Below the pieces are notes generated by a model. It did no database searches. It had not been told where the DNA came from and was given only the letters and a program-made list of their open reading frames with translations. Below, one piece after another: positions 7,478-18,171 of a DNA stretch of 64,000 bases (positions are counted from its first letter, which is position 1; each line of letters begins with the position of its first letter). The DNA is taken from contig NZ_CP009451.1 of the NCBI RefSeq assembly GCF_000757825.1, positions 1,550,001-1,614,000 on the forward strand, written 5' to 3'. A program made the position numbers and the translations under genes. The DNA is from Cedecea neteri (GTDB lineage Bacteria > Pseudomonadota > Gammaproteobacteria > Enterobacterales > Enterobacteriaceae).

Positions 7478-8770
7478 TTAGTTGTTGTAAGCGTTTTCGC
7501 CGTGGCTGTTGACGTCCAGGCCTTCGCGCTCCTGCTCTTCTGGCACACGCAGCCCAACGGTCAGGTCAGCAATCTTGAACGCGATGAACGCGACAACGCC
7601 TGACCAGACGATAGTAATCGCCACGCTTTCCAGCTGCACCAGAACCTGATGTCCCATGGTCACGCCTTCGGCATAGCCTACGCCACCCAAAGAAGTTGCC
7701 GCGAAGATGCCGGTCATGATGCAGCCGATGATGCCGCAGACGCCGTGCACGCCGAACACATCACATGGGTCATCAACGTTGAGCCATTTTTTCAGCGTAG
7801 TCACGCCCCACAGGCCCGCCAGACCTACAACCAGACCAATCAGTAACGCACCGCCCACGCCAACGTAACCACATGCCGGAGTGATGCCGACCAGACCTGC
7901 GATAGCGCCAGAACAGGCCCCCAGCAGAGAAGGTTTACCGCGCAGCGCCCACTCGCCAAAGACCCAGGAGAGAATCGCCCCGGCCGTTGCTACGACGGTG
8001 TTCACGAACGCCAGCGCAGCGATTTCGTTTGCCGCACTTGCGGAGCCGGCGTTAAAGCCAAACCAGCCGAAGTAGAGGATTGCGGTGCCGATAAACACCA
8101 TTGGCAGGTTGTGCGGCTTGAAAGCTTCTTTGCCGAAACCAACGCGTTTACCCACCAGGTAAGCACCCACCAGGCCAGCCACAGCGGCGTTAATGTGCAC
8201 CACGGTACCGCCCGCAAAGTCCAGCGCGCCGTGCGTGGCCAGGATACCGCCGCCCCACACCATGTGCGCAATCGGCACGTAGGAAAGCGTCAGCCAAACG
8301 GCCGCAAAAATGACTACCGCAGAAAAACGTACGCGCTCGGAGAGAGAGCCGACGACCAGCCCGACGGTGATACAGGCGAAGGAACCCTGGAAGGCGACGT
8401 GAATATACTGATAGAAAGTGCCCATCAGCGCTTTCAGCTCGATGTTTTTCAGCATTACCCAGTCGAAGTTACCGAAGAAGTTATTCCCGGTACCGAACGC
8501 CAGGCTGTAGCCGTAAAGCACCCACAGCACGCAAACCAGCGCGAAGGTAACGGAGATTTGCGTCAGCATCGACAGCACGTTTTTGGAGCGAATCAGGCCG
8601 CCATAGAACAGCGCCAGCCCGGGGATGGTCATAAACAGCACCATCGCGGTGCATATCATCATAAAGGCGTTGTCAGCTTTGTCCGCGACCGCAGGCGCGT
8701 CCGCAGCGAAGGCGAGCGTCGGCAGTAATGCCAGTCCGCCTAAACCAAGGAGTGCAGCTAGTTTTTTCAT
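7478..8770 (-). CDS. amtB: Ammonium transporter AmtB
   Basis: 430 residues from the ATG at 8770, which begins a cleavable signal peptide (MKKLAALLG...AFA). An upstream ATG at 8779 adds three residues. Eleven transmembrane helices, the phenylalanine gate region, and the twin-His pore are represented by YQYIHVAFQGSFA and FGVHGVCGIIG. The C-terminal tail RVPEEQEREGLDVNSHGENAY is the GlnK docking segment. It conducts ammonium into the cell when external nitrogen is low and is blocked by unmodified GlnK. Second gene of the glnK-amtB operon, under the sigma-54 type promoter upstream of glnK. Confidence 0.96.
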   Translation of the reverse strand: MKKLAALLGLGGLALLPTLAFAADAPAVADKADNAFMMICTAMVLFMTIPGLALFYGGLIRSKNVLSMLTQISVTFALVCVLWVLYGYSLAFGTGNNFFGNFDWVMLKNIELKALMGTFYQYIHVAFQGSFACITVGLVVGSLSERVRFSAVVIFAAVWLTLSYVPIAHMVWGGGILATHGALDFAGGTVVHINAAVAGLVGAYLVGKRVGFGKEAFKPHNLPMVFIGTAILYFGWFGFNAGSASAANEIAALAFVNTVVATAGAILSWVFGEWALRGKPSLLGACSGAIAGLVGITPACGYVGVGGALLIGLVVGLAGLWGVTTLKKWLNVDDPCDVFGVHGVCGIIGCIMTGIFAATSLGGVGYAEGVTMGHQVLVQLESVAITIVWSGVVAFIAFKIADLTVGLRVPEEQEREGLDVNSHGENAYNN

Positions 8771-8801
8771 TTTTCCCATCCCAATCAAGGCTTGCCAGCA
8801 G

Positions 8802-9140
8802 TTACAGAGCGGCTTCGTCGGCTTCGCCGGTACGAATACGAATAACGCGTTGCAGTTCTGCAACGAAGATTTTCCCGTCACCGATTTTGCCGGTGTAGGC
8901 GGCTTTGCTGATCACGTCGATAACTTCATCGAGCTGGTCGTCAGCAATAGCGACATCAATTTTTACTTTGGGCAGGAAGTTGACGCTGTACTCGGCACCA
9001 CGGTAAAGCTCCGCATGGCCTTTCTGGCGGCCGAAACCTTTAACTTCGGTCACGGTAAGCCCTTGAATACCGATTGAAGAGAGCGCTTCACGCACGTCTT
9101 CAAGCTTGAACGGTTTGATTACCACGGTTACCAGCTTCAT
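8802..9140 (-). CDS. glnK: PII-type nitrogen regulatory protein GlnK
   Basis: 112 residues, exactly the PII length. The T-loop carries GHAELYRGAEYSVNFLPK with Tyr51 as the uridylylation site, and the ATP-binding C-loop is TGKIGDGKIFV. It binds ATP/ADP and 2-oxoglutarate, and in nitrogen excess plugs AmtB. Cotranscribed with amtB 31 bases downstream. Upstream are a -24/-12 promoter and two NtrC-like sites, as expected for a nitrogen-starvation operon. Confidence 0.97.
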   Translation of the reverse strand: MKLVTVVIKPFKLEDVREALSSIGIQGLTVTEVKGFGRQKGHAELYRGAEYSVNFLPKVKIDVAIADDQLDEVIDVISKAAYTGKIGDGKIFVAELQRVIRIRTGEADEAAL

Positions 9141-9189
9141 AAATCCTCTCCACTCAGAATTAGGTCGTTACCTGCACGTAGAGAGCAAA

Positions 9190-9204
9190 GCAAAGCCCAT
9201 GCCA
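9190..9204 (-). promoter_or_regulatory. Sigma-54 (-24/-12) promoter of glnK-amtB
   Basis: Minus strand TGGCAT-N5-TTGC (complement of 9190-9204), one mismatch to the consensus TGGCAC-N5-TTGC, with the invariant GG and GC correctly spaced. About 50 bases upstream of the glnK start. Confidence 0.8.
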
Positions 9205-9312
9205 GGAATAAAAAACCCGCGTGATTCAGCACGTTTTCAGGCTTCAGGCGGCTTATCAGAAAGCCGGGATAAGGAGTGAGGTCGGGCGGGATGAGTCTGA
9301 AAAGAAAAAACG

Positions 9313-9361
9313 CACCACTGCGGTGCAGGATGCGTTTTCGTGTTGCACCAACGCGGAGAGG
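9313..9361 (-). promoter_or_regulatory. Paired NtrC-like sites / mdlB terminator hairpin
   Basis: GCACC-ACTGC-GGTGC (9313-9327) is a perfect match to the NtrC dyad GCACY-N5-RGTGC. A weaker copy GCACC-N5-GGAGA begins 33 bases away (9346-9360), similar to the spacing of enhancer sites at glnA. They lie about 140 and 175 bases upstream of the expected glnK start point. The same first dyad, read on the minus strand, is a G+C hairpin followed by GTTTTTTC directly after mdlB, so it can also act as the mdlAB terminator. Confidence 0.55.
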
Positions 9362-9400
9362 CATTGGTTATTTAGCGGCTTATTGCCTGCTTGTGGTGCA

Positions 9401-11176
9401 TCAGGCAGTCAGCGATTCTTCCTGCGCGGCGGCGGCAAGCTCTTCACCCGCCAGCTGCAGCTGATACATCTGCCAGTAGCGGCCCTGCTGCGCCAGCAGT
9501 TCACTGTGGGTGCCGCGTTCCACGGCCTGACCGCGATGCAGCACCAGAATGGTGTCCGCGTCGGTAATGGTAGACAGACGGTGGGCAATCACCACCAGCG
9601 TCGTGTGCTGACGAACCACCGCCAATGCACGCTGGATAGCCTGCTCGGTACCGGAATCGATGTTCGCCGTGGCCTCATCGAGGATCAGGATCTGCGGCGC
9701 TTCAACCAGCACGCGCGCCAGCGCAAGCAGCTGCTTCTGGCCGACGGAGAGGTTATTGCCCTGCTCGCCCAGACGGGTATGAATGCCTTCCGGCAGTGCA
9801 CGAGCCAGTTCGGCCAGCTGTACCGTTTCCAGCGCCTGCCAGACCGCCTCTTCGGTGATATCTCGCCCCAGAGTCACGTTGGCGAAGAACGAATCAGCCA
9901 TCACCACCGGATCCTGCTGCACCATCGCCACGCCGCGGCGCAGCGTTTCATGGCTGAGGGAGTCCAGCGGCCGCCCATCAAGGCGAATTTCCCCTTTTGT
10001 GAGCGGGTAATAGCCCATCATCAGGTTAGCCAGGGTGCTTTTGCCGCTGCCGGTATGCCCGACCAGCGCAATAAAGCTGCGCGAAGGTACTTCCAGGCTA
10101 ATGTCCTGCAGCACCAGACGATCGCCACGGTAGGCAAACGATACGTTGTCGACGGAAATAGCGCCGCTGGCGAGCGGCCGGTTATCGTTGCCGTAATCCT
10201 GGCGTTTACCGTCCATCAGCTCAAACACGCGCTCGCCGGCAACCACCGCCTGCTGCAGGATCGACTGCTGAGTCGTCAGTTCGATCAGCGGTTCGTTCAG
10301 GCGGCCAAGGTAGTTAATAAAGGCATACAGCACGCCGACTTCAATGGTGCCCCGGGAAGTGAAGCCAAACAGCATCAGCAGGCCGCACAGGATCATCGCC
10401 GAAAACAGGCTCAGCAGCGGACGCAGAAGCCAGCCGTCGAGCCGCAGCGTTTGCATGCGCGCTAAATAGTGAGAGCGGCTCGCCTGCCCCATGCGCTCGC
10501 CGAAGCGAGCCTGCTGACGGAACTGCTGAATCACGCTCATGCCGTTGATGACTTCGTTAAATCCGTCGTTAATGTCCGCCAGGTAGCTTCGGACGCGGCG
10601 CACAATCGGCGTGCTGTAGCGCTGGTAGATAAACATCACGACGATCACCGCCGGGAAAATGGTTATCGCCACCAGCGCCATTCGCCAGTCGAGCGTAAAC
10701 ATCGCCACCAGCATGGCACCAATTAACGCCGCGCTGCGAAGTACCGTCGCCACGACGGTGACATACAGGTCGCGAATCACTTCGGTGTCGTTCGTCACGC
10801 GGGAGATAAGTTGCCCAACGGGCTGGGTATCGAATGCGCTTAACGGCTGGCGCAATGCGGCATCCATGACGTCGGTACGCAGTTTTTGTACCACGCCCAC
10901 GGCCGCTTTGTTAAACAGCAGCGCCTGGAGATAGTGCAGCCCTGCGGCGCTTATCGACAGCAGAATGTAGGCCACTGCCAGCCCGGCGGCGAGGCCGAGC
11001 GGCATCTGGTTTTTAGCGACCATGTTATCGATGAAGTAGCTGACCAGCACCGGCCCACAGACTTCCGCCGCGGCCGCCACCCAAAGCATCAGCATCGCTC
11101 CGCCTAGCGGTTTGCGCCACGGTGACCCGTAAGCCAGCAGGCGTTTAATGGTAGGCCACTGTTGTTTACGACTCAT
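9401..11176 (-). CDS. mdlB: ABC exporter half-transporter MdlB (SmdB)
   Basis: 591 residues from the ATG at 11176, matching the family start. An N-terminal six-helix exporter domain (about 20-320) is fused to an ATPase domain: Walker [11 protein letters not shown], signature LSVGQKQLL, Walker [13 protein letters not shown], and the H-loop in VVIAHRL. The signature is LSVGQ rather than LSGGQ, typical of one half of a heterodimer. It forms a multidrug-type exporter with MdlA in the inner membrane. The start overlaps the end of mdlA by 11 bases, so translation is coupled. Confidence 0.95.
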   Translation of the reverse strand: MSRKQQWPTIKRLLAYGSPWRKPLGGAMLMLWVAAAAEVCGPVLVSYFIDNMVAKNQMPLGLAAGLAVAYILLSISAAGLHYLQALLFNKAAVGVVQKLRTDVMDAALRQPLSAFDTQPVGQLISRVTNDTEVIRDLYVTVVATVLRSAALIGAMLVAMFTLDWRMALVAITIFPAVIVVMFIYQRYSTPIVRRVRSYLADINDGFNEVINGMSVIQQFRQQARFGERMGQASRSHYLARMQTLRLDGWLLRPLLSLFSAMILCGLLMLFGFTSRGTIEVGVLYAFINYLGRLNEPLIELTTQQSILQQAVVAGERVFELMDGKRQDYGNDNRPLASGAISVDNVSFAYRGDRLVLQDISLEVPSRSFIALVGHTGSGKSTLANLMMGYYPLTKGEIRLDGRPLDSLSHETLRRGVAMVQQDPVVMADSFFANVTLGRDITEEAVWQALETVQLAELARALPEGIHTRLGEQGNNLSVGQKQLLALARVLVEAPQILILDEATANIDSGTEQAIQRALAVVRQHTTLVVIAHRLSTITDADTILVLHRGQAVERGTHSELLAQQGRYWQMYQLQLAGEELAAAAQEESLTA

Positions 11177-12947
11177 CGGCGCTCTCCCTGACGTCTTCCT
11201 GCTCCGGCGCCTCGTCCAGCGCGGCCTCCAGCTGCTGATAACGGTACATATCACGGTACCAGCCGGGCTGAGACGCCAGGCCTTCGTGGCTGCCGCGCTG
11301 GGCGATATGCCCGTGCTGCATGACCAGAATTTCGCTGGCTTCCGTTAAGGCCGACAGGCGATGGGCGCTAATAATGACCGTGCGGTGTTCGCCCCACTGG
11401 CGCAGGTTGTGCAAAATCTGGTGCTCGGTACGGCCATCAACGGCAGAGAGTGCGTCGTCCAGAATCAGGATCTCGGCATCCAGCAGCAGAGCGCGCGCGA
11501 TGGAAATTCGCTGCTTTTGCCCACCGGAAAGCATCACGCCGCGCTCGCCCACTTCGGTATCATAACCCTGAGGCAACCGCAGAATGTCTTCATGGACGCT
11601 TGCCAGACGGGCGACATGCTCAATCTCCTGCTGGGTGGCGTTCGGCTTACCCAGCGCAATGTTGCTGGCAACGGTGTCGGAGAACAGGAACGGCGTCTGG
11701 TTGACGATAGCCAGGCGGCTGCGCCAGCCGTCAATTTTCAACGCCGTGAGCGGAAGGTCATGGTAACGAATATCCCCTTCCTGAACGTCAAAATGACGCT
11801 GAATCAGGGAAAGAATGGTGCTTTTCCCCGAGCCCGTTGGCCCGCACAGGCCGAGCATTTCCCCAGGCTTAAGGGTGAAGTTAACGTTCTGCAGCGTGGG
11901 CTGAGCGGCCTGCGGATAGCGGAACTCGCGAATCGAGGCTACCAGTTCAGCGCGCCCTTCCGGCAGCGTTTTATCGCCGTCAACCACGCCCGGCTCTTCT
12001 TCCAGCATGGCGCGAATACGGCTGTAGGCCGCGCTCCCACGCTCGACGATATTAAACATCCATGCCAGGGCCAGCATCGGCCAGATCATCAGCCCAAGGT
12101 ACATGACAAAGCTGGTGAGCTGCCCGAGGGTAAGCGTGCCGTCGATAACCATCCAGCTTCCGCCGCCGATGGCCAGCAGGTTTGCGGCACCGATTGCGAC
12201 ATAAATCGTGGGATCAAAACGCGCATCAATACGTGCCACACGCATGTTTTTCGCCCCGGCGTCCTGCGCCTCGGAGGCAAACAGCGCCGACTGACGATCC
12301 TCCAGGCCAAAAGCTTTGATCATGCGGATGCTGGTCATGCTTTCCTGCGTGCGATCGTTCAGGGCGGAAAACGCCGCCTGGGCGACCTTGAACCTGTCAT
12401 GCAGTCGCGCGCCGTCACGCTTAATGACGACCGCCATAATCGGCATCGGCAGCAGCGCCAGCAGGGTCAGCTGCCAGCTGATTTGGGTCGACATGACGAT
12501 AAGTACCGCCAGGCCCATGACCAGCGAGTCCACCAGCGTCAGCACGCCTTCCCCGGCGGCAAACACCACGCGATCCACATCGTTAGTGGCGCGCGCCATC
12601 AGGTCGCCGGTACGGTGACGGAGATAGAATTCAGGATGGTGCCGGCTTAGCTGGCGGTAATAGTTTTCCCGCAGCTCGACCGCAAGCTGATAAGACGCCC
12701 CGAACAGCAGAACGCGCCAGACGTAGCGCACCAGATAAACCACCACGGCAATAACCAGCATCACGCCGATCCACATCAGCACCTGCTGAGCGGAGAGACG
12801 CTGCTGCGTGACGCCATCCACAATCACGCCCACCACTTTTGGCGGCACAAGCTGCAGAATAGCGATGATAATAAGCAATGCCACCGCGCCGAGATAGCGT
12901 CGCCACTCGCGGGTGAAGTACCAGCTTAATTGAGCAAATAATCGCAC
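11166..12947 (-). CDS. mdlA: ABC exporter half-transporter MdlA (SmdA)
   Basis: 593 residues: six transmembrane helices in the first 310 residues, then an ATPase domain with Walker [11 protein letters not shown], signature [14 protein letters not shown], Walker [13 protein letters not shown] and H-loop IISAHRL. The Walker B Glu is replaced by Asp (LILDDALS), a pattern of the degenerate site in heterodimeric exporters, complementing MdlB. First gene of the mdlAB unit and 74 bases downstream of decR on the same strand, as in E. coli. Confidence 0.95.
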   Translation of the reverse strand: MRLFAQLSWYFTREWRRYLGAVALLIIIAILQLVPPKVVGVIVDGVTQQRLSAQQVLMWIGVMLVIAVVVYLVRYVWRVLLFGASYQLAVELRENYYRQLSRHHPEFYLRHRTGDLMARATNDVDRVVFAAGEGVLTLVDSLVMGLAVLIVMSTQISWQLTLLALLPMPIMAVVIKRDGARLHDRFKVAQAAFSALNDRTQESMTSIRMIKAFGLEDRQSALFASEAQDAGAKNMRVARIDARFDPTIYVAIGAANLLAIGGGSWMVIDGTLTLGQLTSFVMYLGLMIWPMLALAWMFNIVERGSAAYSRIRAMLEEEPGVVDGDKTLPEGRAELVASIREFRYPQAAQPTLQNVNFTLKPGEMLGLCGPTGSGKSTILSLIQRHFDVQEGDIRYHDLPLTALKIDGWRSRLAIVNQTPFLFSDTVASNIALGKPNATQQEIEHVARLASVHEDILRLPQGYDTEVGERGVMLSGGQKQRISIARALLLDAEILILDDALSAVDGRTEHQILHNLRQWGEHRTVIISAHRLSALTEASEILVMQHGHIAQRGSHEGLASQPGWYRDMYRYQQLEAALDEAPEQEDVRESADES

Positions 12948-13021
12948 GAAGTTTAGGTCCTGAAATGCTGTCAGCCGGCCAGGGCTAAAGAGTGAAGGCT
13001 ACCGTTCCGCGATTAGCGGAA

Positions 13022-13483
13022 TCATAACGTTAGAGGTAATGCTGTGGTGTATTTTATCTGTTCCATGGCAAAACTCGAAGTGACATCGCTTAATCCCGGA
13101 ATGCCATTGACCAGCCGCTTGTAAAAATCGTCGTAACGCTTCATGTCTGCCACCTGCACCCGAATCAGGTAGTCGTACTCACCTGCCAGACGCCAGAAGC
13201 CTAATATCTCGGGCATGGCTTCCACCACCGAGACAAACTTGCAGTACCACTCGCTGCTGTGCTGCTGGGTTTTAATCAGCACAAACGCCGTGAGGCCAAG
13301 GCCGAGTTTTTCCGGGTCCAGCAGCGCGACTTTGCCACGAATATAGCCTTCATCTTCCAGGCGTTTTAATCGTTTCCAGCACGGCGTGGTGGTCAGATTA
13401 ACGGCATCCGCCAGCGCCTGCAAAGACAGGGTACAGTCCTGCTGCAGCATCGAGAGCAGCTTACGGTCAATTTTATCTATCAC
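13022..13483 (-). CDS. decR: Lrp-family cysteine-response regulator DecR (YbaO)
   Basis: 153 residues. AsnC-type HTH (about 5-50, TLSQLALADAV-like region [20 protein letters not shown]) and RAM domain with [17 protein letters not shown]. Near-identical in pattern to E. coli DecR, which activates cysteine detoxification genes (cyuPA) on cysteine excess. Divergent from cdsH, which encodes a cysteine desulfhydrase, the arrangement known from Salmonella; it very likely regulates cdsH. A dyad GAGAAA-TAT-TTTCTC lies 13 bases in front of the start. Confidence 0.94.
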   Translation of the reverse strand: MIDKIDRKLLSMLQQDCTLSLQALADAVNLTTTPCWKRLKRLEDEGYIRGKVALLDPEKLGLGLTAFVLIKTQQHSSEWYCKFVSVVEAMPEILGFWRLAGEYDYLIRVQVADMKRYDDFYKRLVNGIPGLSDVTSSFAMEQIKYTTALPLTL

Positions 13484-13495
13484 GGGGCAACCAGG

Positions 13496-13510
13496 GAGAA
13501 ATATTTTCTC
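13496..13510. promoter_or_regulatory. Candidate DecR operator between decR and cdsH
   Basis: GAGAAA (13496-13501), TAT, TTTCTC (13505-13510): a perfect AT-rich dyad of the size bound by Lrp-type dimers. It sits at the decR promoter end of the 115-base divergent region. Binding is inferred. Confidence 0.45.
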
Positions 13511-13598
13511 TAATGAAAGCCTTAAAAAGGCAAAATGGCAACTTTTTTATCCCGACTTTGAATTACGCTAAGCACAAATTAACAAACGAGAATTTTCC

Positions 13599-14654
13599 AT
13601 GACCAGCACCTGGGTGACTAACGCTATTAGTGAGATCAACGCCGACTATCAACGCTCTGCGGATACGCATCTTATTCGCCTGGCGTTACCGGGTTTTCCG
13701 GGTATTCAGCTGTATCTGAAGGACGAAAGCACGCACCCAACCGGCAGCCTGAAGCACCGCCTGGCGCGCTCGCTGTTTCTCTACGGGCTGTGTAACGGCT
13801 GGATAAAAGAAGGCACCACGATTATCGAAGCCTCTTCTGGCTCGACGGCGGTATCTGAAGCCTATTTTGCTCGCCTGCTGGGCCTGCCGTTTATCGCGGT
13901 GATGCCCGCCAGCACTGCAAAACGCAAAATTGAACAAATTGAATTCTACGGCGGCCGCTGCCATTTTGTAGACAGCGCCTGCGAAATCTACGCCGCTTCG
14001 GAAATGCTTGCCCGCGAGCTGAACGGCCATTATATGGATCAGTTCACCTATGCCGAACGCGCTACAGACTGGCGCGGTAACAACAACATCGCCGACAGTA
14101 TTTTCCGCCAGATGACCCATGAGCCGCACCCTGTCCCGGATTATATTGTGATGAGCGCCGGCACCGGCGGCACTTCAGCGACTATTGGCCGCTACCTTCG
14201 CTTCCAGGGCCATGACACTAAGCTGGTGGTCGTTGACCCACAGAACTCGGTTTTTCTCGATTACTGGCAGCACCGCGACTGCAGCCTGAAAAGCGAAGTC
14301 GGCAGCAAAATCGAAGGCATTGGCCGCCCGCGCTGTGAACCTTCGTTTATTCCTGATGTGATTGACGAAATGATGCGCGTCCCGGACGCAGCGAGCGTCG
14401 CGACCATGCAATGGCTGGAATCTCAGCTTGGCCGTAAGGTGGGCGCCTCAACCGGCACCAATATGTGGGGCGTACTGCAGCTGGCGGTCAGAATGCGCGA
14501 GGAAGGCCGCACCGGCTCTATCGTGACGCTGCTTTGTGACAGCGGCGAGCGCTATCTTGAGTCCTACTATAATCCGGCCTGGGTCAACGAGCATATTGGG
14601 GATCTCTCACCGTTTAAGGCTGAGATTGCCCGAATCATATCCATACAAGGATAA
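13599..14654 (+). CDS. cdsH: PLP-dependent L-cysteine desulfhydrase CdsH
   Basis: 351 residues of the cysteine synthase / fold-type II PLP family. The PLP lysine lies in GSLKHR (Lys52), the substrate loop is [13 protein letters not shown], and the phosphate-binding glycine loop is [12 protein letters not shown]. In Salmonella the orthologous gene next to ybaO (decR) encodes CdsH, which breaks down L-cysteine to pyruvate, ammonia and sulfide. The gene is absent from E. coli K-12 at this point. DecR divergent and adjacent supports induction by cysteine. A general cysteine synthase role is less likely because of the context. Confidence 0.88.
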   Translation: MTSTWVTNAISEINADYQRSADTHLIRLALPGFPGIQLYLKDESTHPTGSLKHRLARSLFLYGLCNGWIKEGTTIIEASSGSTAVSEAYFARLLGLPFIAVMPASTAKRKIEQIEFYGGRCHFVDSACEIYAASEMLARELNGHYMDQFTYAERATDWRGNNNIADSIFRQMTHEPHPVPDYIVMSAGTGGTSATIGRYLRFQGHDTKLVVVDPQNSVFLDYWQHRDCSLKSEVGSKIEGIGRPRCEPSFIPDVIDEMMRVPDAASVATMQWLESQLGRKVGASTGTNMWGVLQLAVRMREEGRTGSIVTLLCDSGERYLESYYNPAWVNEHIGDLSPFKAEIARIISIQG

Positions 14655-14664
14655 CGCGAGTTCA

Positions 14665-14700
14665 GCCAACACCCCTGCGGCTTGAAGTATGACGAGTATA
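14665..14700. repeat. Dispersed 36-base repeat, copy 1
   Basis: GCCAACACC...TTGAAGTATGACG. It matches 53231-53266 in 30 of 36 positions by eye and lies in the cdsH-cof convergent gap. The core TTGAAGTATGACG is identical in both copies. Confidence 0.6.
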
Positions 14701-14714
14701 GGCGGGTATAAAAA

Positions 14715-14733
14715 ACCGGGCTAGATGCCCGGT
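14715..14733 (-). terminator. Terminator of cof
   Basis: ACCGGGC (14715-14721) / GCCCGGT (14727-14733) with a 5-base loop, followed on the minus strand by six T residues. Located directly after the cof stop, in the convergent gap with cdsH. Confidence 0.8.
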
Positions 14734-14744
14734 GCTGTAAGGTC

Positions 14745-15569
14745 TCAATATTCGGGGGAATAGGTGAGATGTGGAGTGTCCAGCCAGTGCGTCAAATAGT
14801 GCGAGACCGCCTGGTTACGGCAGTGGCCGATAACCGGCAGATGAGGTAAATCCGCTTTAAGCTGCGGCATAGCGTTGCCCATGATCAGGCCGTGCCCTAC
14901 CGCCGAGAGCATTTCGCGGTCGTTCATCGCGTCGCCAAATGCCATGCAATCCTGCAGGGTGAAACCTAAGTGTTCGCTCAGAACGCCGAGCGCCGCGCCC
15001 TTGTTGCTGCCAATCGGCAGCACTTCCAGACAGTCCATTGCCGAGAAGCAAATAAATGCCCGATCGCCCAGCGCTTCATTAAGCTGAATGCGCAGGCGGC
15101 ACAGATCGTCATGATCGCCGCAAAAACAGATCTTCGTCACTTCATGAGCCGGTAACGTACGGAGATCGACGATATGAGGCCGGAAGCCGCTGTACACATG
15201 GGCGTGAAGCATGTCCGGGATTTCATGGCTGGTGAGCCAACCTGTATCGTTAAAGGCATGCATGCTGGCTTCCGTGTCCCAATGGCCGTGCAATACCGTC
15301 TCTACCGCCCACGGCGAGAGATCGTTACGGTGCATTAGCTCGCCGTCCGTGCTGTGGATTCGGGTGCCGTTGCCGGTGATCAGGAAGGCTTCAAGATCGA
15401 GCTTGCCCAGAATATGGCGCATCTCCAGCTCGTGACGACCGGTCGCAAAAGCCAGGGTTATCTGGCGCTCTTCACGCAGGCGCTTCAGCGTGTTCAGGGT
15501 TGCGTCCCCAAGGTGATGGTCGGGCAGCAGCAGCGTGCCGTCCATATCAAATGCAGCCAGACGAGCCAT
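14745..15569 (-). CDS. cof: HAD-family HMP-pyrophosphate phosphatase Cof
   Basis: 274 residues from the ATG at 15569, chosen for the GGAG site and because FDMDGTLL (HAD motif I) then starts at the usual place. A longer reading to 15689 lacks support. Other HAD motifs: ATGR (motif II), K in SNKGAAL (motif III) and [11 protein letters not shown] (motif IV), with a type IIB cap. In E. coli, Cof hydrolyses HMP-PP and other sugar phosphates and was found through bacimethrin resistance. Divergent from ybaE, as in E. coli. Confidence 0.94.
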   Translation of the reverse strand: MARLAAFDMDGTLLLPDHHLGDATLNTLKRLREERQITLAFATGRHELEMRHILGKLDLEAFLITGNGTRIHSTDGELMHRNDLSPWAVETVLHGHWDTEASMHAFNDTGWLTSHEIPDMLHAHVYSGFRPHIVDLRTLPAHEVTKICFCGDHDDLCRLRIQLNEALGDRAFICFSAMDCLEVLPIGSNKGAALGVLSEHLGFTLQDCMAFGDAMNDREMLSAVGHGLIMGNAMPQLKADLPHLPVIGHCRNQAVSHYLTHWLDTPHLTYSPEY

Positions 15570-15662
15570 GGTTACTCCAGAAGTGACGTGACAGACAAAA
15601 GTATCCCCTGGAATATACGGAACTAATAGTGAATACTTGGGGAAAAATGTTCCGGGTTTATT

Positions 15663-17366
15663 ATGCGACTTCTGAATCGACTCAATCAATTTCAGCGTTT
15701 ATGGCAGCCTTCCGGCGGGGAACCGCAGCAGGTGACCGTCGCCGAGCTGGCAGAGCGCTGCTTTTGTAGCGATCGCCACGTCAGAACGCTGCTTAATCAG
15801 CTGGAAGACGCGGGCTGGCTTCGCTGGCGGGCGCAGTCCGGACGCGGCAAACGCGGTGACCTGACGTTTCTGGTTTCGCCGGAAAGCGTCCGTTCCGGCA
15901 TGATGGAGCAGGTTTTGGGTAAGGGCCAGCATCAAAACGCGCTGGAACTGGCTCAGCTTGCGCCGGAACAGCTGCGCCAGCTCCTGCAGCCGTTTCTTGG
16001 CGGCCAGTGGCAAAATGATGTACCTACGCTACGCATACCTTACTACCGCCCTCTGGATCCCGTTGGCCCTGGCTTTTTACCGGGGCGCGCCGAGCAGCAT
16101 CTGGCCGGGCAGATCTTTTCAGGCCTGACCCGCTTTAGCCGGGAAAGCCCGCAGCCGCAGCCCGATCTCGCTCACCACTGGCAAATCTCAAACAAGGGCC
16201 TGTGCTGGGACTTTTTTATTCGCTCAACGCTTCACTGGCACAACGGCGAACCCGTCGAAACTCACCAGCTCCAGCAGCGCCTGATGATGTTGCTGGAGCT
16301 GCCCGCTCTGCGGCGGCTGTTTATCAGCGTCAAACGCATCGAGATCCCGCACGCACAGTGCCTGCGCTTTATTTTGCATCGGCCTGACTATTGGCTTGCA
16401 CACCGCCTGGCGAGCTACTGTAGCCGCCTGGCCCATCCAATGGATACACAGTCAGGCTGCGGCCCGTTCCGCATCGCCAGCTTTAAGCCAAATCTGGTGC
16501 GGCTGGAAAGTTTTGAAAGCTATCACCTGAAACACCCGCTGTTGAAAGCCGTTGAATACTGGATAACGCCGCAGCTTTTCGAAACCACGCTAGGCACCAG
16601 CTGCCTGCATCCGGTGCAAATCGCCATCGGCCAGCAGGATGAGCTGGAGAACCTGCGCCCGGTAAGCAGCAGCATCAGCCTGGGGTTTTGCTACCTCGGG
16701 ATCAGGCCTCAGGGTCGGCTCAGCCCGGAGCAGGCAAGAACAATTATGCAGATTGTCCGGGAGCCTGAGATGATCGGCTCGCTGCCGCTCAAAAGCGAGC
16801 TTATTACCCCGAACACCGAGATGATCCCCGGCTGGCAGATCCCCGGCTGGGATCGGCATCAGGCCGTCAGATTGCCGAAAAAGCTCACGCTGGTTTACCA
16901 TTTACCGGTTGAGCTTCACGCCATGGCGCTTCAGCTTAAGCACTACCTGGCAGAGCGTGGCTGCGAACTGACGGTTATTTTCCACGACGCCAAAACCTGG
17001 GCCGGCTGCCAGCATCTTGCCGAAGCGGATATCGTGATGGGGGATCGGCTTATCGGTGAAGCGCCGGAATACACGCTTGAGCAATGGCTGCGCAGCGATG
17101 TGTTATGGCCTAATTTGTTAAGCGCGGGGCAATATGCGCACCTGCAGGCCACGCTGGATGCGGTGCAGGCTTATGTCTCGCCCGATGAACGCCACGAAGG
17201 CCTGAAAGAGGTATTTCACGGCCTGATGCGGGATGCGGTGGTCACGCCGCTGTTTAATTATCGCTACCAGATAAGCGCCCCACCCGGCGTCAACGGCATT
17301 GAGCTGAACGCCTGGGGCTGGTTTGATTTTTGCGAGGCCTGGCTCCCGCCGCCGGGTATGGCGTGA
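15663..17366 (+). CDS. ybaE: SgrR-family transcriptional regulator YbaE
   Basis: 567 residues. N-terminal SgrR-type winged helix (about residues 5-115, [23 protein letters not shown]) followed by a solute-binding-protein-like domain (about 160-480), as in SgrR, which senses sugar phosphate. The ligand of YbaE is unknown. It is next to queC, 75 bases upstream, and divergent from cof, both as in E. coli. Complete length with no disruption. Confidence 0.92.
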   Translation: MRLLNRLNQFQRLWQPSGGEPQQVTVAELAERCFCSDRHVRTLLNQLEDAGWLRWRAQSGRGKRGDLTFLVSPESVRSGMMEQVLGKGQHQNALELAQLAPEQLRQLLQPFLGGQWQNDVPTLRIPYYRPLDPVGPGFLPGRAEQHLAGQIFSGLTRFSRESPQPQPDLAHHWQISNKGLCWDFFIRSTLHWHNGEPVETHQLQQRLMMLLELPALRRLFISVKRIEIPHAQCLRFILHRPDYWLAHRLASYCSRLAHPMDTQSGCGPFRIASFKPNLVRLESFESYHLKHPLLKAVEYWITPQLFETTLGTSCLHPVQIAIGQQDELENLRPVSSSISLGFCYLGIRPQGRLSPEQARTIMQIVREPEMIGSLPLKSELITPNTEMIPGWQIPGWDRHQAVRLPKKLTLVYHLPVELHAMALQLKHYLAERGCELTVIFHDAKTWAGCQHLAEADIVMGDRLIGEAPEYTLEQWLRSDVLWPNLLSAGQYAHLQATLDAVQAYVSPDERHEGLKEVFHGLMRDAVVTPLFNYRYQISAPPGVNGIELNAWGWFDFCEAWLPPPGMA

Positions 17367-17441
17367 AGAAGCTGGTTCATGTGGCAACCGGGCGTTACCA
17401 TAACGCCTTTCCGGATACTTCAGTAAACGACAGGATAGAGA

Positions 17442-18137
17442 ATGAAACGTACAGTCGTGGTTTTCAGCGGCGGGCAGGACTCCACCACCTGCCTGATTCA
17501 GGCCTTACAGCAATATGATGAAGTGCACTGCGTGACGTTTGATTATGGTCAGCGCCACCGCGCAGAGATTGACGTAGCCCAAAAGCTGTCGCTGAAGCTT
17601 GGTGCCCGCGCGCATAAAGTCCTGGACGTTACCCTGCTGAACGAACTGGCGGTCAGCAGCCTGACGCGGGACAGCATTCCGGTGCCGGGTTACAACCCTG
17701 AAGATAGCGGTCTCCCAAGCACTTTTGTACCGGGGCGCAATATTTTGTTCCTGACGCTGGCGGCGATCTACGCCTACCAGGTTGAAGCTGAATCCGTGAT
17801 AACCGGCGTTTGCGAAACAGATTTCTCCGGCTACCCGGACTGCCGCGATGAGTTTGTCAAAGCGCTGAACCACGCGGTGAGCCTCGGAATGGCAAGAGAT
17901 ATTCGTTTTGAAACGCCTTTGATGTGGCTGGATAAAGCAGAAACCTGGGCGCTGGCCGATTACTGGCAGCACCTGGAAACTATCCGCCACGAGACGCTCA
18001 CCTGCTACAACGGCATTCAGGGTGATGGCTGCGGGGAATGTGCCGCCTGCAACCTGCGGGCTAACGGCCTGAACCACTATCTGGCCAACAAATCCGCAGT
18101 GATGGCTACCATGCAGCAAAAAACTGGCCTGAAATAA
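17442..18137 (+). CDS. queC: 7-cyano-7-deazaguanine (preQ0) synthase QueC
   Basis: 231 residues, the family length. The N-terminal PP-loop [14 protein letters not shown] binds ATP. The C-terminal zinc site is [18 protein letters not shown] (four cysteines in CX8CX2CX2C order). It converts 7-carboxy-7-deazaguanine and ammonia to preQ0 on the way to queuosine in tRNA, the same pathway as Tgt at the end of this window. I see no preQ1 riboswitch upstream. The start has an AGGA site. Confidence 0.97.
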   Translation: MKRTVVVFSGGQDSTTCLIQALQQYDEVHCVTFDYGQRHRAEIDVAQKLSLKLGARAHKVLDVTLLNELAVSSLTRDSIPVPGYNPEDSGLPSTFVPGRNILFLTLAAIYAYQVEAESVITGVCETDFSGYPDCRDEFVKALNHAVSLGMARDIRFETPLMWLDKAETWALADYWQHLETIRHETLTCYNGIQGDGCGECAACNLRANGLNHYLANKSAVMATMQQKTGLK

Positions 18138-18171
18138 GTCATAACGGCGTGGTGACGACCACGCCCTCTCC

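Noticed and set aside
9221..10465. Long open frame opposite mdlB
   Set aside because: Antisense shadow of a real ABC transporter gene with biased composition and no recognisable motif.
17367..17441. preQ1 riboswitch in front of queC
   Set aside because: No C-rich loop plus A-rich tail pattern; the 75-base gap looks like an ordinary leader.
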